A DNA stretch of 64,000 bases from Stutzerimonas stutzeri (GTDB lineage: Bacteria; Pseudomonadota; Gammaproteobacteria; Pseudomonadales; Pseudomonadaceae), in contig NZ_CP046902.1 in NCBI RefSeq assembly GCF_009789555.1, positions 1,311,001-1,375,000 on the forward strand, in the 5' to 3' direction. The notes under the pieces were generated by a model. The model had not been told where the DNA came from, did no database searches, and saw nothing but the letters and a program-made list of their open reading frames with translations. Below, one piece after another: positions 8,549 through 16,637 of this stretch. Within the stretch, counting starts at the first letter, position 1. Every line of letters begins with the position of its first letter. The position numbers and the translations under genes were made by a program.

Positions 8549-10462
8549 ATGCGTATGTTCAATCTGTCCCTGTTGGGGCTGTGCGTTGCCTTGGCTGGTT
8601 GCCAGGGCACACCGCCAAAGAAAGCGAGCGCCAGCGCCGCGCCTGTCGTCACGATCAGCGAAACGCTGATTGCCACTGAAAGCACGCAGTGGCTCGCGCC
8701 GCTGCCTTTTCTGGCGAATGCCGAACGCCTGCAGGTTGCCGCGAAAGCGCTGCAGGTGGTCGACCGCGATGGTCAGGTGCTGAGCGAGTTTCCCGGCCGC
8801 TTCGAAACCCTCGACCACCGCGCCGATGACCAGGGCCTGTTGGCTGCCACCCTCGACAGGAAGCGCCAGCAGGCATTGCTGGTCAGGCTGCAGGGCTCGA
8901 CCTGGGGCAGCGCCCATTACCTGCCGAAAACCCGCTTCGCCATCGAAGGGCTGTGCCTGTTCCGTGACAGTGCGCGTAACGACTACCTGTTCCTGGTTGG
9001 CGAAGAAGGGCTTGGCGAGCAGTGGCTGGTCGCCGAGAACGGCCGGCCGCTGGCCGACGCGCGTCAGGTTCGCGCCCTGAGCCTGCCGCCGGAAAGCAGC
9101 TTCTGTCAGGTCGATGACCGCAGCGAAAGCCTTTACGTCAACGAGGAGCATGTTGGCGTCTGGCGGTACCAGGCCGGTGCCGAGGCCGCGCTGGTGCGTG
9201 AGCCTGTCGAGTTGCGCGCGCCTTTTGGCATGTTGACCGAAGCTGCTGCGGGTATGGCGGTATTGCCCGATGCGCTGCTGCTAGTCGACTCGGGGGCGGC
9301 AAACCTGCATCTCTATCAACGCAGCGCTGAGCAGTGGCAGCGCGCCGGCGTGGTAAGCCTCGACGGCCTCGCCGAGCCGGAGCAGGTCAGCGCGCGCGCC
9401 ACGGCCAGCGGCCTCGAATTGCTATTGGTCGACGACAACGGTGCTCGCACGGCGGCCCTGAACTGGACGCCGCCACGTACTCCACAAGCCGAAGCGATCC
9501 CCCACGTCGCGCCGCTGGTGCAAACCGACGGCGTGCCTAGCCTGGGCGATGCGGCGGATGATCCGGCGATCTGGGTGAACAGCCGTCATCCGGAACGCAG
9601 CCGTGTGTTGGGTACCGACAAGAAGGGCGGCTTGCTGGCCTATGACCTGGCCGGCAAACAGGTGCAGAACCTGCGCGTGGGCCGGCTCAACAACGTCGAC
9701 ATCCGTCCGGGTTTCCAGCTTGGCAGTCGCCAGGTGGATCTCGCCGTAGCCAGCAATCGTGATCACAACAGCTTGCACCTGTTCGCCATCGACCCAGCCA
9801 GCGGCGAGCTCAGCGACATCGGTCAGCTCGCCACGCCGCTCAAAGAGATTTACGGGCTGTGCCTGTTCAAGGACCGCCAGGGCGCCATCCATGCCATCGC
9901 CAACGATAAGGACGGCACCTTCCTGCAATACCGCCTCGCCGGTAATGGCGGCAAGGCGACCGGCCAGTTGATGAGGCGCTTCAAGACCGAGACTCAGCCG
10001 GAAGGCTGCGTGGCCGATGACCGCAACGAGCGACTGTATATCGGTGAGGAAGACGTGGCGGTGTGGGCGTTGGATGCCCGCGGCGATGCGCAGGCAGCAC
10101 TTGAGCAAGTCATCGCTGTTGGCGGCCTAGTCAAGGACGACATCGAGGGCCTAGGGCTATATCACGGCAAACAGCGCGACTACCTGGTGATCTCCAGCCA
10201 GGGCAACGACAGCTACGTGGTGGTCGAGGCTCAGGCACCCTATAAGCTGCGTGGCCGTTTCAAGGTTGGCCTGAATGCCGAACTGGGCATCGACGGCGCT
10301 TCGGAAACCGACGGTCTGGAAGTCAGTTCGGCCAATCTTGGCGGGCCTTGGAGCGCCGGCATGCTGGTGGTGCAGGACGGTCGCAAGCGCCTGCCCGAAG
10401 ATAACCAGAACTACAAATACGTGCCCTGGTCGGCGGTCGCCGACGCGCTTGGGCTGGAATGA
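8549..10462 (+). CDS. Double-domain beta-propeller phytase (3-phytase), lipoprotein
   Basis: A 637-residue protein with a lipoprotein signal: LALAGC-type lipobox ending at Cys18. Residues about 30-310 form a degenerate propeller-like first domain. Residues about 315-637 form a complete beta-propeller phytase domain with the family landmarks DDPAIWV, TDKKGGL, NNVDIR, SNRDHNS, PEGCVADD, GEEDVAVW, DDIEGL, SQGNDSY and ETDGLEV, which supply the acidic calcium and phosphate ligands. The enzyme releases phosphate from myo-inositol hexakisphosphate in a calcium-dependent way. Tandem-domain phytases of this class are known, the first domain being incomplete. It sits 48 bases behind the TonB receptor gene, and BPP-type phytases next to TonB receptors are a known pairing. 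An alternative start is ATG 8555. Confidence 0.92.
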   Translation: MRMFNLSLLGLCVALAGCQGTPPKKASASAAPVVTISETLIATESTQWLAPLPFLANAERLQVAAKALQVVDRDGQVLSEFPGRFETLDHRADDQGLLAATLDRKRQQALLVRLQGSTWGSAHYLPKTRFAIEGLCLFRDSARNDYLFLVGEEGLGEQWLVAENGRPLADARQVRALSLPPESSFCQVDDRSESLYVNEEHVGVWRYQAGAEAALVREPVELRAPFGMLTEAAAGMAVLPDALLLVDSGAANLHLYQRSAEQWQRAGVVSLDGLAEPEQVSARATASGLELLLVDDNGARTAALNWTPPRTPQAEAIPHVAPLVQTDGVPSLGDAADDPAIWVNSRHPERSRVLGTDKKGGLLAYDLAGKQVQNLRVGRLNNVDIRPGFQLGSRQVDLAVASNRDHNSLHLFAIDPASGELSDIGQLATPLKEIYGLCLFKDRQGAIHAIANDKDGTFLQYRLAGNGGKATGQLMRRFKTETQPEGCVADDRNERLYIGEEDVAVWALDARGDAQAALEQVIAVGGLVKDDIEGLGLYHGKQRDYLVISSQGNDSYVVVEAQAPYKLRGRFKVGLNAELGIDGASETDGLEVSSANLGGPWSAGMLVVQDGRKRLPEDNQNYKYVPWSAVADALGLE

Positions 10463-10547
10463 GGTGCAGGACGTCGCTCTTGTCATCAGTGCGCAACGTC
10501 CCTGTCTTCTAATGTGAGCCATGGTGCTCGTGAAATCGAAGGAATCC

Positions 10548-11267
10548 ATGATGCAAAACCAAGCCCATCTCGAACACATGACCGTCTGGGGCCTCATCAG
10601 CGAGGCCAGCATCGTGGTGCAGGCGGTGATGCTCTGCCTGGTGCTGGCGTCGCTGATCAGTTGGTACCTGATTGTTCAACGCGGCGCGGTACTGCGCCGT
10701 AGCGAACGTCTGGCGAAGGCCTTTCTCAAGCGTTTTCGGAGTGATGAGATCGGCGAACTCTACCGCGAAGGTGCGAAGCAGGAGCCTCCGACGGAGGCCG
10801 CGCTGCAGCGCATCTTTCTCGCCGCTTATCAGACCTTCAGCCAGTTGCAGCCGTATGCCGGCGACAACCCGGACACTGTGCTCGACGGCGTGGAGCGCAG
10901 CCTGCACGTGGCCATCGCCGAGCAGGAGGAACGCCTGGAAAAAGGTCTGCCATTCCTCGCCACAGTGGGGTCGGTCAGCCCGTATATCGGCCTGTTCGGC
11001 ACCGTATGGGGGATCATGAACTCCTTTCTCGGTCTGTCCCAGGTACAGCAGGCGACTCTTTCGACCGTGGCGCCAGGTATCGCCGAAGCGCTGATCGCCA
11101 CTGCCATCGGCCTGTTTGCAGCCATTCCGGCGGTGATGGCTTACAACCGTTTCTCTGCGCGCTCTCAGACCCTGATCGCCCGCTACTACGCCTTTGGCAA
11201 CGAGCTGCAAGGCCGCTTGCACCGACGTCTCAACGGCGCGGTGCCAAGCATGGCCGCAGCGGCCTGA
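10548..11267 (+). CDS. tolQ: TolQ/ExbB-family proton-channel protein
   Basis: Start ATG 10548 is preferred: GAAGGA lies just upstream, while an in-frame ATG at 10521 has no ribosome site. The 239-residue protein has the MotA/TolQ/ExbB layout: one N-terminal membrane helix (about 15-35), a cytoplasmic loop, and two C-terminal helices with GLFGTVWGIMNSF and VAPGIAEALIATAIGLFAA. The N-terminus (WGLISEASIVVQ..MLCLVLAS) and the overall length look more like TolQ than ExbB. It would form the proton channel with the next gene product and drive the TonB-like protein. The normal tolQRA-tolB-pal operon is not here, so this is a paralogue serving the receptor-phytase block. Confidence 0.85.
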   Translation: MMQNQAHLEHMTVWGLISEASIVVQAVMLCLVLASLISWYLIVQRGAVLRRSERLAKAFLKRFRSDEIGELYREGAKQEPPTEAALQRIFLAAYQTFSQLQPYAGDNPDTVLDGVERSLHVAIAEQEERLEKGLPFLATVGSVSPYIGLFGTVWGIMNSFLGLSQVQQATLSTVAPGIAEALIATAIGLFAAIPAVMAYNRFSARSQTLIARYYAFGNELQGRLHRRLNGAVPSMAAAA

Positions 11268-11280
11268 AGAGGGATTCCCC

Positions 11281-11724
11281 ATGCTGGTCAGACCAACGAA
11301 ACAACACGGGCTGAATGCCGAAATGAACGTGGTGCCCTACATCGACGTGATGCTGGTGCTGCTGGTTATCTTCATGGTCACCGCGCCGATGCTGGTGCAG
11401 GGTGTACAGATCGAACTTCCCAAGGTGGCTGCCGAAGCATTGCCGACGCTGAAAGAGCAGCGCATCGTCACCCTCTCGGTCAAGGATGACGGCAGCTACT
11501 ACTGGAATCTGGGCAGCGAAGTGGATACCGAATCGCAGACCGATAGTGCAGTGGACAAAACGCAGATGGGCGCGAAGATAGCTGGCATCGTCGCCGAAAA
11601 CCCGGAGACCCAGGTTTATATTCGCGCCGACCAGAATGCCGACTATGGCGCCGTGGTCGCCGGCATCGCCGAGCTGCAGCGCGGTGGCGTCAGTCGTCTC
11701 GGGCTGATTACCGAGGCACCTTGA
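11281..11724 (+). CDS. tolR: TolR/ExbD-family motor subunit
   Basis: A 147-residue protein starting at ATG 11281, 13 bases after the TolQ-like gene; an upstream in-frame extension to 11194 would overlap that gene and is rejected. A single N-terminal membrane helix bears the essential proton-carrying Asp in VVPYIDVMLVLLVIF (residues about 17-31). A periplasmic domain follows with SYYWNLGSEVDTE and the closing SRLGLITEAP, both signatures of TolR rather than ExbD. It couples proton flow to the TonB-like energy transducer encoded immediately downstream. Confidence 0.85.
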   Translation: MLVRPTKQHGLNAEMNVVPYIDVMLVLLVIFMVTAPMLVQGVQIELPKVAAEALPTLKEQRIVTLSVKDDGSYYWNLGSEVDTESQTDSAVDKTQMGAKIAGIVAENPETQVYIRADQNADYGAVVAGIAELQRGGVSRLGLITEAP

Positions 11725-11725
11725 G

Positions 11726-12553
11726 ATGAGTGCCCTGACCCTAGAGCTGCACGAACCGCGCTTCTCCTGGTCAGCCTGGTGCGAACATAGTTTCGCGTTG
11801 GGTGTGGCGGTGGCGCTGCATATCGGTCTGGCGTTCGTGTTGCTCAACCTGTCGCACAACGCACCGATGCCGCCTGTGGTTTCGGCCGTGATCACCACTC
11901 AATTGGTCTCGCTGCCCGCGCCCTCTGTGCAACCGCCGCCGCCTCAAGCCGCTGCGCCCATGCTGGCAGGAGCGGCACCAGAACCGGCGCCGATGCCGAA
12001 ACCGGTGGTCGAGAAGCCCCTGGTGCAGAAGGCGGATCTGGCGCTCAAACGTCTGCAACAGGAACAGCAGAAAAAAGAAAGGAAGCAGCGCATCGAGCGT
12101 GACCTCCAGCAGCAACGCCGCGAAGAAGCGCTGCGCCAAGAGCTGGTTGTGCGAGAAGAGCAGCAGCGTCAGGCTCGCCTGCAGGAGCAGCAGCTCGCCC
12201 TGGCCCGGCAGGCCGAGGCGGAGCGACAAACGTCAGCCGCCGCAGCCGCCGCAGCCGCGCGTGACGAAGCGGCGGCGGCTGCCAGCCGCCAGTATCTGCC
12301 GATCGCCAAGGATGCACCGGACTATCCCCAGCGCGCGCTGGAGCGAAAGATCGAGGGCGAGTGCACCGTTGCCTATCGAGTTAATTCCAAAGGCCGCGTG
12401 GAGGATCCTCAAGTAGTTGGGTCATGTCATCCGCTGTTCGTCAAACCCTCACTAGCCGCGGCGAAGAGCTTTCGCTACCAGCCGAAAGTAGTGAACGGCC
12501 AAGCGGTCGCGGTGGCGAAAGTAATGAATACATTCACGTACAAAATCCAATAA
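11726..12553 (+). CDS. tonB: TonB/TolA-like energy transducer
   Basis: A 275-residue protein that begins one base after the TolR-like stop. It has a short cytoplasmic start, one membrane helix (about 24-43), a Pro-rich stretch (about 68-100) with PPPPQ and PAPMPKPVVEKP, then a long charged coiled coil rich in Gln, Glu, Arg and Ala (about 105-190) as in TolA. The C-terminal domain (about 195-275) is TonB type: YPQRALERKIEGECTVAYRV and FRYQP. The TolA-like stalk with a TonB-like head matches the TolQR-like character of its motor. It probably energises the phytate receptor. Confidence 0.85.
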   Translation: MSALTLELHEPRFSWSAWCEHSFALGVAVALHIGLAFVLLNLSHNAPMPPVVSAVITTQLVSLPAPSVQPPPPQAAAPMLAGAAPEPAPMPKPVVEKPLVQKADLALKRLQQEQQKKERKQRIERDLQQQRREEALRQELVVREEQQRQARLQEQQLALARQAEAERQTSAAAAAAAARDEAAAAASRQYLPIAKDAPDYPQRALERKIEGECTVAYRVNSKGRVEDPQVVGSCHPLFVKPSLAAAKSFRYQPKVVNGQAVAVAKVMNTFTYKIQ

Positions 12554-12708
12554 TCAGTTATAAATCAAGTGGTTATTTACCCGATGTGCTCGTGCCGCCT
12601 GGCGGTGCAGGCTAGTGAAATCGGGCGTAACCTAACGCAGGTACAGTGAGCTGAAAGTAGCGTCGTAGAGCGAATAAGCGTAACTGAGCGAAATCTATAA
12701 AAGCTGGG

Positions 12709-12724
12709 CACTGGACCGCCAGTG
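12709..12724. repeat. Inverted repeat in the spacer after tonB
   Basis: CACTGG (12709-12714) and CCAGTG (12719-12724) form a 6-bp perfect stem with a four-base loop and no T-run. It may be a small operator. The 438-base spacer 12554-12991 otherwise holds only the doubtful short gene below; no terminator for the phytate block was recognised. Confidence 0.25.
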
Positions 12725-12751
12725 TACCGATTAGTTTTACCGTTCAGGCAT

Positions 12752-12958
12752 ATGAAGCTAGGCGCCTACACGCGTTGGCTCTTCGGGTATATTGCCAAAG
12801 ATCACTATGTCGAAGTGGTAGAGTTTCACGCGCGGCAAGGAATCCGAGCTTCGCTCTGGCTACTAGTGGCTCCGGGCAGAAGACGTGGCCCTAATCACTT
12901 ACAGGCCCTGGATCAGGCACTTTCTGACTTTATTGAGCCGGGCTCCGATAATTACTAG
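12752..12958 (+). CDS. Hypothetical 68-residue protein or gene remnant
   Basis: An open frame runs from ATG 12752 (the frame also opens at 12722) to a TAG at 12956-12958. The protein MKLGAYTRWLFGYIAKDHYV... has a plausible amino-acid make-up, with a hydrophobic stretch SLWLLVAP, but I recognise no family. No clear ribosome site precedes it. It lies at the composition boundary between the GC-rich phytate block and the AT-rich NACHT gene and may be debris from the junction. Confidence 0.3.
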   Translation: MKLGAYTRWLFGYIAKDHYVEVVEFHARQGIRASLWLLVAPGRRRGPNHLQALDQALSDFIEPGSDNY

Positions 12959-12991
12959 TAGTGACTAGCGGTCTATATTGCAATCGACTAT

Positions 12992-15670
12992 TTAGAATAA
13001 ATCCTCATAGTCGTAATCATAACTTGATGATCGGCCAAGTCCGTCAAACGAGTCTTGCTTCGCTAGCCTGTTCACTAGTGCTACAAGGTTGCTGCGCTGT
13101 TTGGACGGCCGGGCCTCTATCATTAGAAGTAGTGTTTCTTTGTACTTCGAAATGTTGCCTTTTTTGTCGTAGATTTCATCAATTAAAAATTGAATGTCAT
13201 GATTAAATGAGTATAGATAAAGTGGCCCTTTCCACCATTCTTTCCCGATCAAGATAGTTATATCGATGCTTCTGTTTCTCTCTATTTCTTTTGCTGCCAA
13301 AAGTTCTTGGTAGCGAAGGTGCTCGAAGCCGTAGTTTTCGCTTCCAGGCTGTTTTATGAGAATGTTGCAAGAAAAGATAAGATCGTCAATTGCGCTTGAA
13401 ATCTTGGCTGGTGGGTATCTGCTTTCAAAGTCGGCAATAAGGAATTTATGCATCTCAGGGATGGAGGTTTCTCTAATTTCGTTTCTATGGAAGCGATATC
13501 CTAGTTTTATGCAGCAAGCTTCTAGGAAGCTTTTTTCGTTCTTTGTGCGAATGATGCCTTTGTGGTGATCGTACAAGCCACATAGAAGCTCAATTTTTCT
13601 CCAGTATAGCTCCGGCTCGTTCTCTGGTATGGGTACTTCGCTGGTGTGAAGGCTGCAGATAATAGTTGCGAGAAGTGGGTTTTTGGCTACTTCATATAGC
13701 TTCTTGTCTTCTATTATTTTTAATAGAGCACCTGCCTGCTCGTCATCACCAATCCATCCGAAAATAAAATTTTCTAGTTGTTTTTTTGTGAACGGGAGAA
13801 GAGTGATTCCTAGGAACTCTACTTCCCTTATGTATTTAACGCAGTTTCTTGATGAGGTAATAACTTGGGCATGAGATGCATAGGATGGGAGCTCTGATAA
13901 GGCTTGTATGATCCATGGGGCATGAGTGCTCGCTTCATCTAGGGCGTCGACTATCACAGTGCATTTTTTTGAGTTTTGTAATGCGTATATCAGTGACTTT
14001 CTGTTATCTGGTGATGCCTCTACGCTTCTGTAAGAAAGGAATGCGTTAAGTAGAGACTCAAAGGGTTTTTCTTCTGAGATCAGATTGGATCTGGAGTTTT
14101 TATCCATTTCGCCGATTTTTTTTGTTATTCTGTTTAAAGGCAAGAAAAGTGTTATTTGTCCGGTCTGCCGATTCTGATATAGCTTGTCTGCGTACATGTG
14201 CAGGGTCGTTGTTTTTCCTGCGCCGGCCTCACCGTATATAGCTATATTGCAGCCGGAGTCAAAAATAGAGTGTGCAGATACGTCAAGCACATTTTTATTT
14301 GTTGATCCTTGAGTTGTGCGGAAATGAGCGATGCTTTGGTTATGATTTGTTGCTACATCGATTGCTCGAAGAAGTGAGTTTATTTCGTCAAGTATTGTTT
14401 TGGTTTCGCTGCAGGTTAATGATCGTGCGTTTAGTTTTTGAATAAACTCTTCCGCATGACGAATCTTAGCGTTTATTCTTTTTGTAAATGCAGTAGGGTC
14501 GATTTTTGCGTTAATGGTGGGAGGGGGAATTATTTTTTTGAGGATGAGGAGAAGCTCGTTCTCTGATCTGAAAATTTCGTTTCTAGTGTTGTAAAGAAAT
14601 TGTAGCGTTTCGTGTGCTGCTTTCGGTATTCCTGCTCTAGTAGGGCACTCTATCTCGTTACTGCTTCCTATCTGATCCTTGAAATCTTCTAGCAAAGATA
14701 GTGCGAGCGCTACATCGGGAAGGCTGGTGCCTTTAGCCCCTGATGCGTCCTTTACATTTGAGTAGTAGTTTATTCTTTCAGAGATAGTTGAGGTGACTTT
14801 CTGCTTTCCATTTGCTATGGATACCTGTAAGTCCTCTGAGCGCTTGATTAGCTTGGCGTTTGCTGCGCTAACATGAGCATTTAGATCAGATTTGTATTTT
14901 TCTTCAATCTCTGTGATTGAGCTGGTTATTACGCCAGGGTCGCCGTAGTCTTGTAGGGCTGAGTTAAGCTTTTTAAGTTCGTCCCATTCGGCTTTTGAGT
15001 AAGGTGGATGTTTAACAATTTGATGCTCAACTTCGCCTCCAAATACTAGACAGCTGTCCACCTCTCCAACAAAGAAGTTTAGGTCGTTGTAGTATTCCGT
15101 GTACTTTTTCTGCTCGTTGATGTGTAGGGCGTTGTTTAGCTCTATGTTGAAAATTTCTTCAAGGGCTGGGCTTATGGCTATCTCGGCATCGGGAATTATC
15201 TCTCTGGCAAATGAAGGCCAGTGCTTTGCAATGCTAGCAGCTAGATACTCCCCGTCGAGGACTTCTATGTTTGGAAGAGAAAGGTTCTCGAACTGCTCTT
15301 CAAGATGCCTGCTGTCTACTTGGTATGGCGTGACGAAATAAACTTTGTTAGGTCTGCGCTTGCTGCCATCTGATAGTGCAATAGGCTTTTGGATGCATTG
15401 ATTAAGCTGGTATATGTATTCGGAGAAGCTTTCTCGGCTTGCCGTGCTTTTTTTTGACTTGAATTTCTTTGACTGGAAGACATGGATTTCATCTTTTCCT
15501 AATGCCGCAGGCATGTGGGCAATAATGTCTTTTCCTTGCTCGTAAGCTCCGCCGTTGAACTCAATATTTATGTATCCAATTTTGCCTAGCAGGGGCATTA
15601 GTACGCTTCTGCTGAAGTCGTCCTCTGCAAGATTTTGAATGGACTCTAATATAATTTGTTTTTGCTGCAT
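12992..15670 (-). CDS. Nuclease-NACHT STAND ATPase, candidate anti-phage protein
   Basis: An 892-residue protein. Residues 1-160 look like a PD-(D/E)xK/Mrr-type nuclease: GKD (Asp48) and HVFQSKKF with the Q66-x-K68 pair. Residues about 225-300 and 400-440 are helical or coiled. The ATPase has Walker A GEAGAGKT (480-487) and the NACHT-type Walker B VIVDALDEA (572-580), followed by NPLLATI (664-670) and FEHLRYQELLAA (782-793), the NACHT winged-helix landmarks. The C-terminus is short and ends in an acidic aromatic tail (SYDYDYEDLF). Known bacterial NACHT and Avs proteins use this effector-NTPase-sensor plan for phage defence by self-destruction. The gene is far more AT-rich than its neighbours (17 G/C in 13141-13200), a sign of transfer. 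No clear ribosome site was found before ATG 15670. Confidence 0.82.
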   Translation of the reverse strand: MQQKQIILESIQNLAEDDFSRSVLMPLLGKIGYINIEFNGGAYEQGKDIIAHMPAALGKDEIHVFQSKKFKSKKSTASRESFSEYIYQLNQCIQKPIALSDGSKRRPNKVYFVTPYQVDSRHLEEQFENLSLPNIEVLDGEYLAASIAKHWPSFAREIIPDAEIAISPALEEIFNIELNNALHINEQKKYTEYYNDLNFFVGEVDSCLVFGGEVEHQIVKHPPYSKAEWDELKKLNSALQDYGDPGVITSSITEIEEKYKSDLNAHVSAANAKLIKRSEDLQVSIANGKQKVTSTISERINYYSNVKDASGAKGTSLPDVALALSLLEDFKDQIGSSNEIECPTRAGIPKAAHETLQFLYNTRNEIFRSENELLLILKKIIPPPTINAKIDPTAFTKRINAKIRHAEEFIQKLNARSLTCSETKTILDEINSLLRAIDVATNHNQSIAHFRTTQGSTNKNVLDVSAHSIFDSGCNIAIYGEAGAGKTTTLHMYADKLYQNRQTGQITLFLPLNRITKKIGEMDKNSRSNLISEEKPFESLLNAFLSYRSVEASPDNRKSLIYALQNSKKCTVIVDALDEASTHAPWIIQALSELPSYASHAQVITSSRNCVKYIREVEFLGITLLPFTKKQLENFIFGWIGDDEQAGALLKIIEDKKLYEVAKNPLLATIICSLHTSEVPIPENEPELYWRKIELLCGLYDHHKGIIRTKNEKSFLEACCIKLGYRFHRNEIRETSIPEMHKFLIADFESRYPPAKISSAIDDLIFSCNILIKQPGSENYGFEHLRYQELLAAKEIERNRSIDITILIGKEWWKGPLYLYSFNHDIQFLIDEIYDKKGNISKYKETLLLMIEARPSKQRSNLVALVNRLAKQDSFDGLGRSSSYDYDYEDLF

Positions 15671-15762
15671 GATTTGTTTCTACTTATTGAATTATGTGCG
15701 CTGATTATTTGAGTTTTTCGGCAATAGGGGGCAGGCCAAGATTTCCTGTTCTTACATGCATT

Positions 15763-16533
15763 TCAAGGACTCTGCATCGTCCTGCACTTAGGAAACCCCG
15801 AACACCCCCAAAACTGTTGCCCAGCTTTTGGGCCCGACTTCACTGTCCGAATCAGCAGCGCACTGCCGCATTTCGGGCATTGCCGCTCGGCTGTCGGATC
15901 GCTTCGGCGTTTGAGGTTTTGCACATGCTCCCGGTGGGTGGCGAGGGTTGGCGCGCGGCGGCCGGTTTGCAGGGCGTGCAGCATGGCATCGACTTCAGCC
16001 TCGCTGAATACCGCCTGCTGGAATGACTGGATATAGCGGATAAAGCCGACGCCCTGGGTTACGTTGGCCGGCACTTCGGTTTTGAAGGTGCTGCCGCCGA
16101 CAAAGGTGATCACCGAGTGCAGGTGCTCGGGACTAACGCCAAGGGTGGTTTCCAGTGCTTTGAGATGCTTGTAGTTCTGGCGTAGCGGGTTCTGGAATTT
16201 GAAAGTGCGCTTGTAGAGCTTCTGCGTCCACTGCGCCTGCTTCTCGCTGCCGAAGATCCAGCCGCTCATGTTCTTCGTTTCCAGCACGAAGACGCCGTAA
16301 GGCGAGAGGAATACGTGGTCGATCTGGGTGGTGCCGTCGGGTGTGTTCAGGGTGACGTTGTGCAGACGGCGGTAGGTCTGTTTATCCAGCTGCCAATGGG
16401 CGAACAGCCGCACCAGGAGTTCGCCAATATGACCCTTGGCCCATGATGACTTGAGCAGGCCGATCAGAAGTGCGGCTGGGATAAACCAGGCCAGCATGCC
16501 CCAGACCTGAGCGATGATGGGGGAGAAGTCCAT
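15763..16533 (-). CDS. NERD-domain nuclease-related protein with zinc ribbon
   Basis: A 256-residue protein. An N-terminal membrane helix (about 9-28) is followed by a NERD domain (about 33-150), with GHIGELLV, TQIDHVFLSPYGVFVLETKNMSG as the nuclease-like core (Asp, then Glu-x-Lys) and WTQKLYKRTFKFQNPLRQN. A C-terminal topoisomerase-type zinc finger is complete: CPKCG near 218 and the GCSGFPKC pair near 246. NERD proteins are restriction-endonuclease-fold relatives of unsettled role, found with DNA-repair, conjugation or defence genes. It is transcribed in the same direction as the NACHT and Fic genes. Base composition is like the GC-rich chromosome, so it need not have arrived together with the NACHT gene. 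Confidence 0.85.
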   Translation of the reverse strand: MDFSPIIAQVWGMLAWFIPAALLIGLLKSSWAKGHIGELLVRLFAHWQLDKQTYRRLHNVTLNTPDGTTQIDHVFLSPYGVFVLETKNMSGWIFGSEKQAQWTQKLYKRTFKFQNPLRQNYKHLKALETTLGVSPEHLHSVITFVGGSTFKTEVPANVTQGVGFIRYIQSFQQAVFSEAEVDAMLHALQTGRRAPTLATHREHVQNLKRRSDPTAERQCPKCGSALLIRTVKSGPKAGQQFWGCSGFPKCRTMQSP

Positions 16534-16637
16534 TTCCTAACCTTTGGTAATCCGTAGTTAACCGGATAGTACCGAATCTTGGTGTAATGGCACGATAGTA
16601 TCGCGCAGCTTTCGATGCGCGGTGTTGTCGCTGCGGG

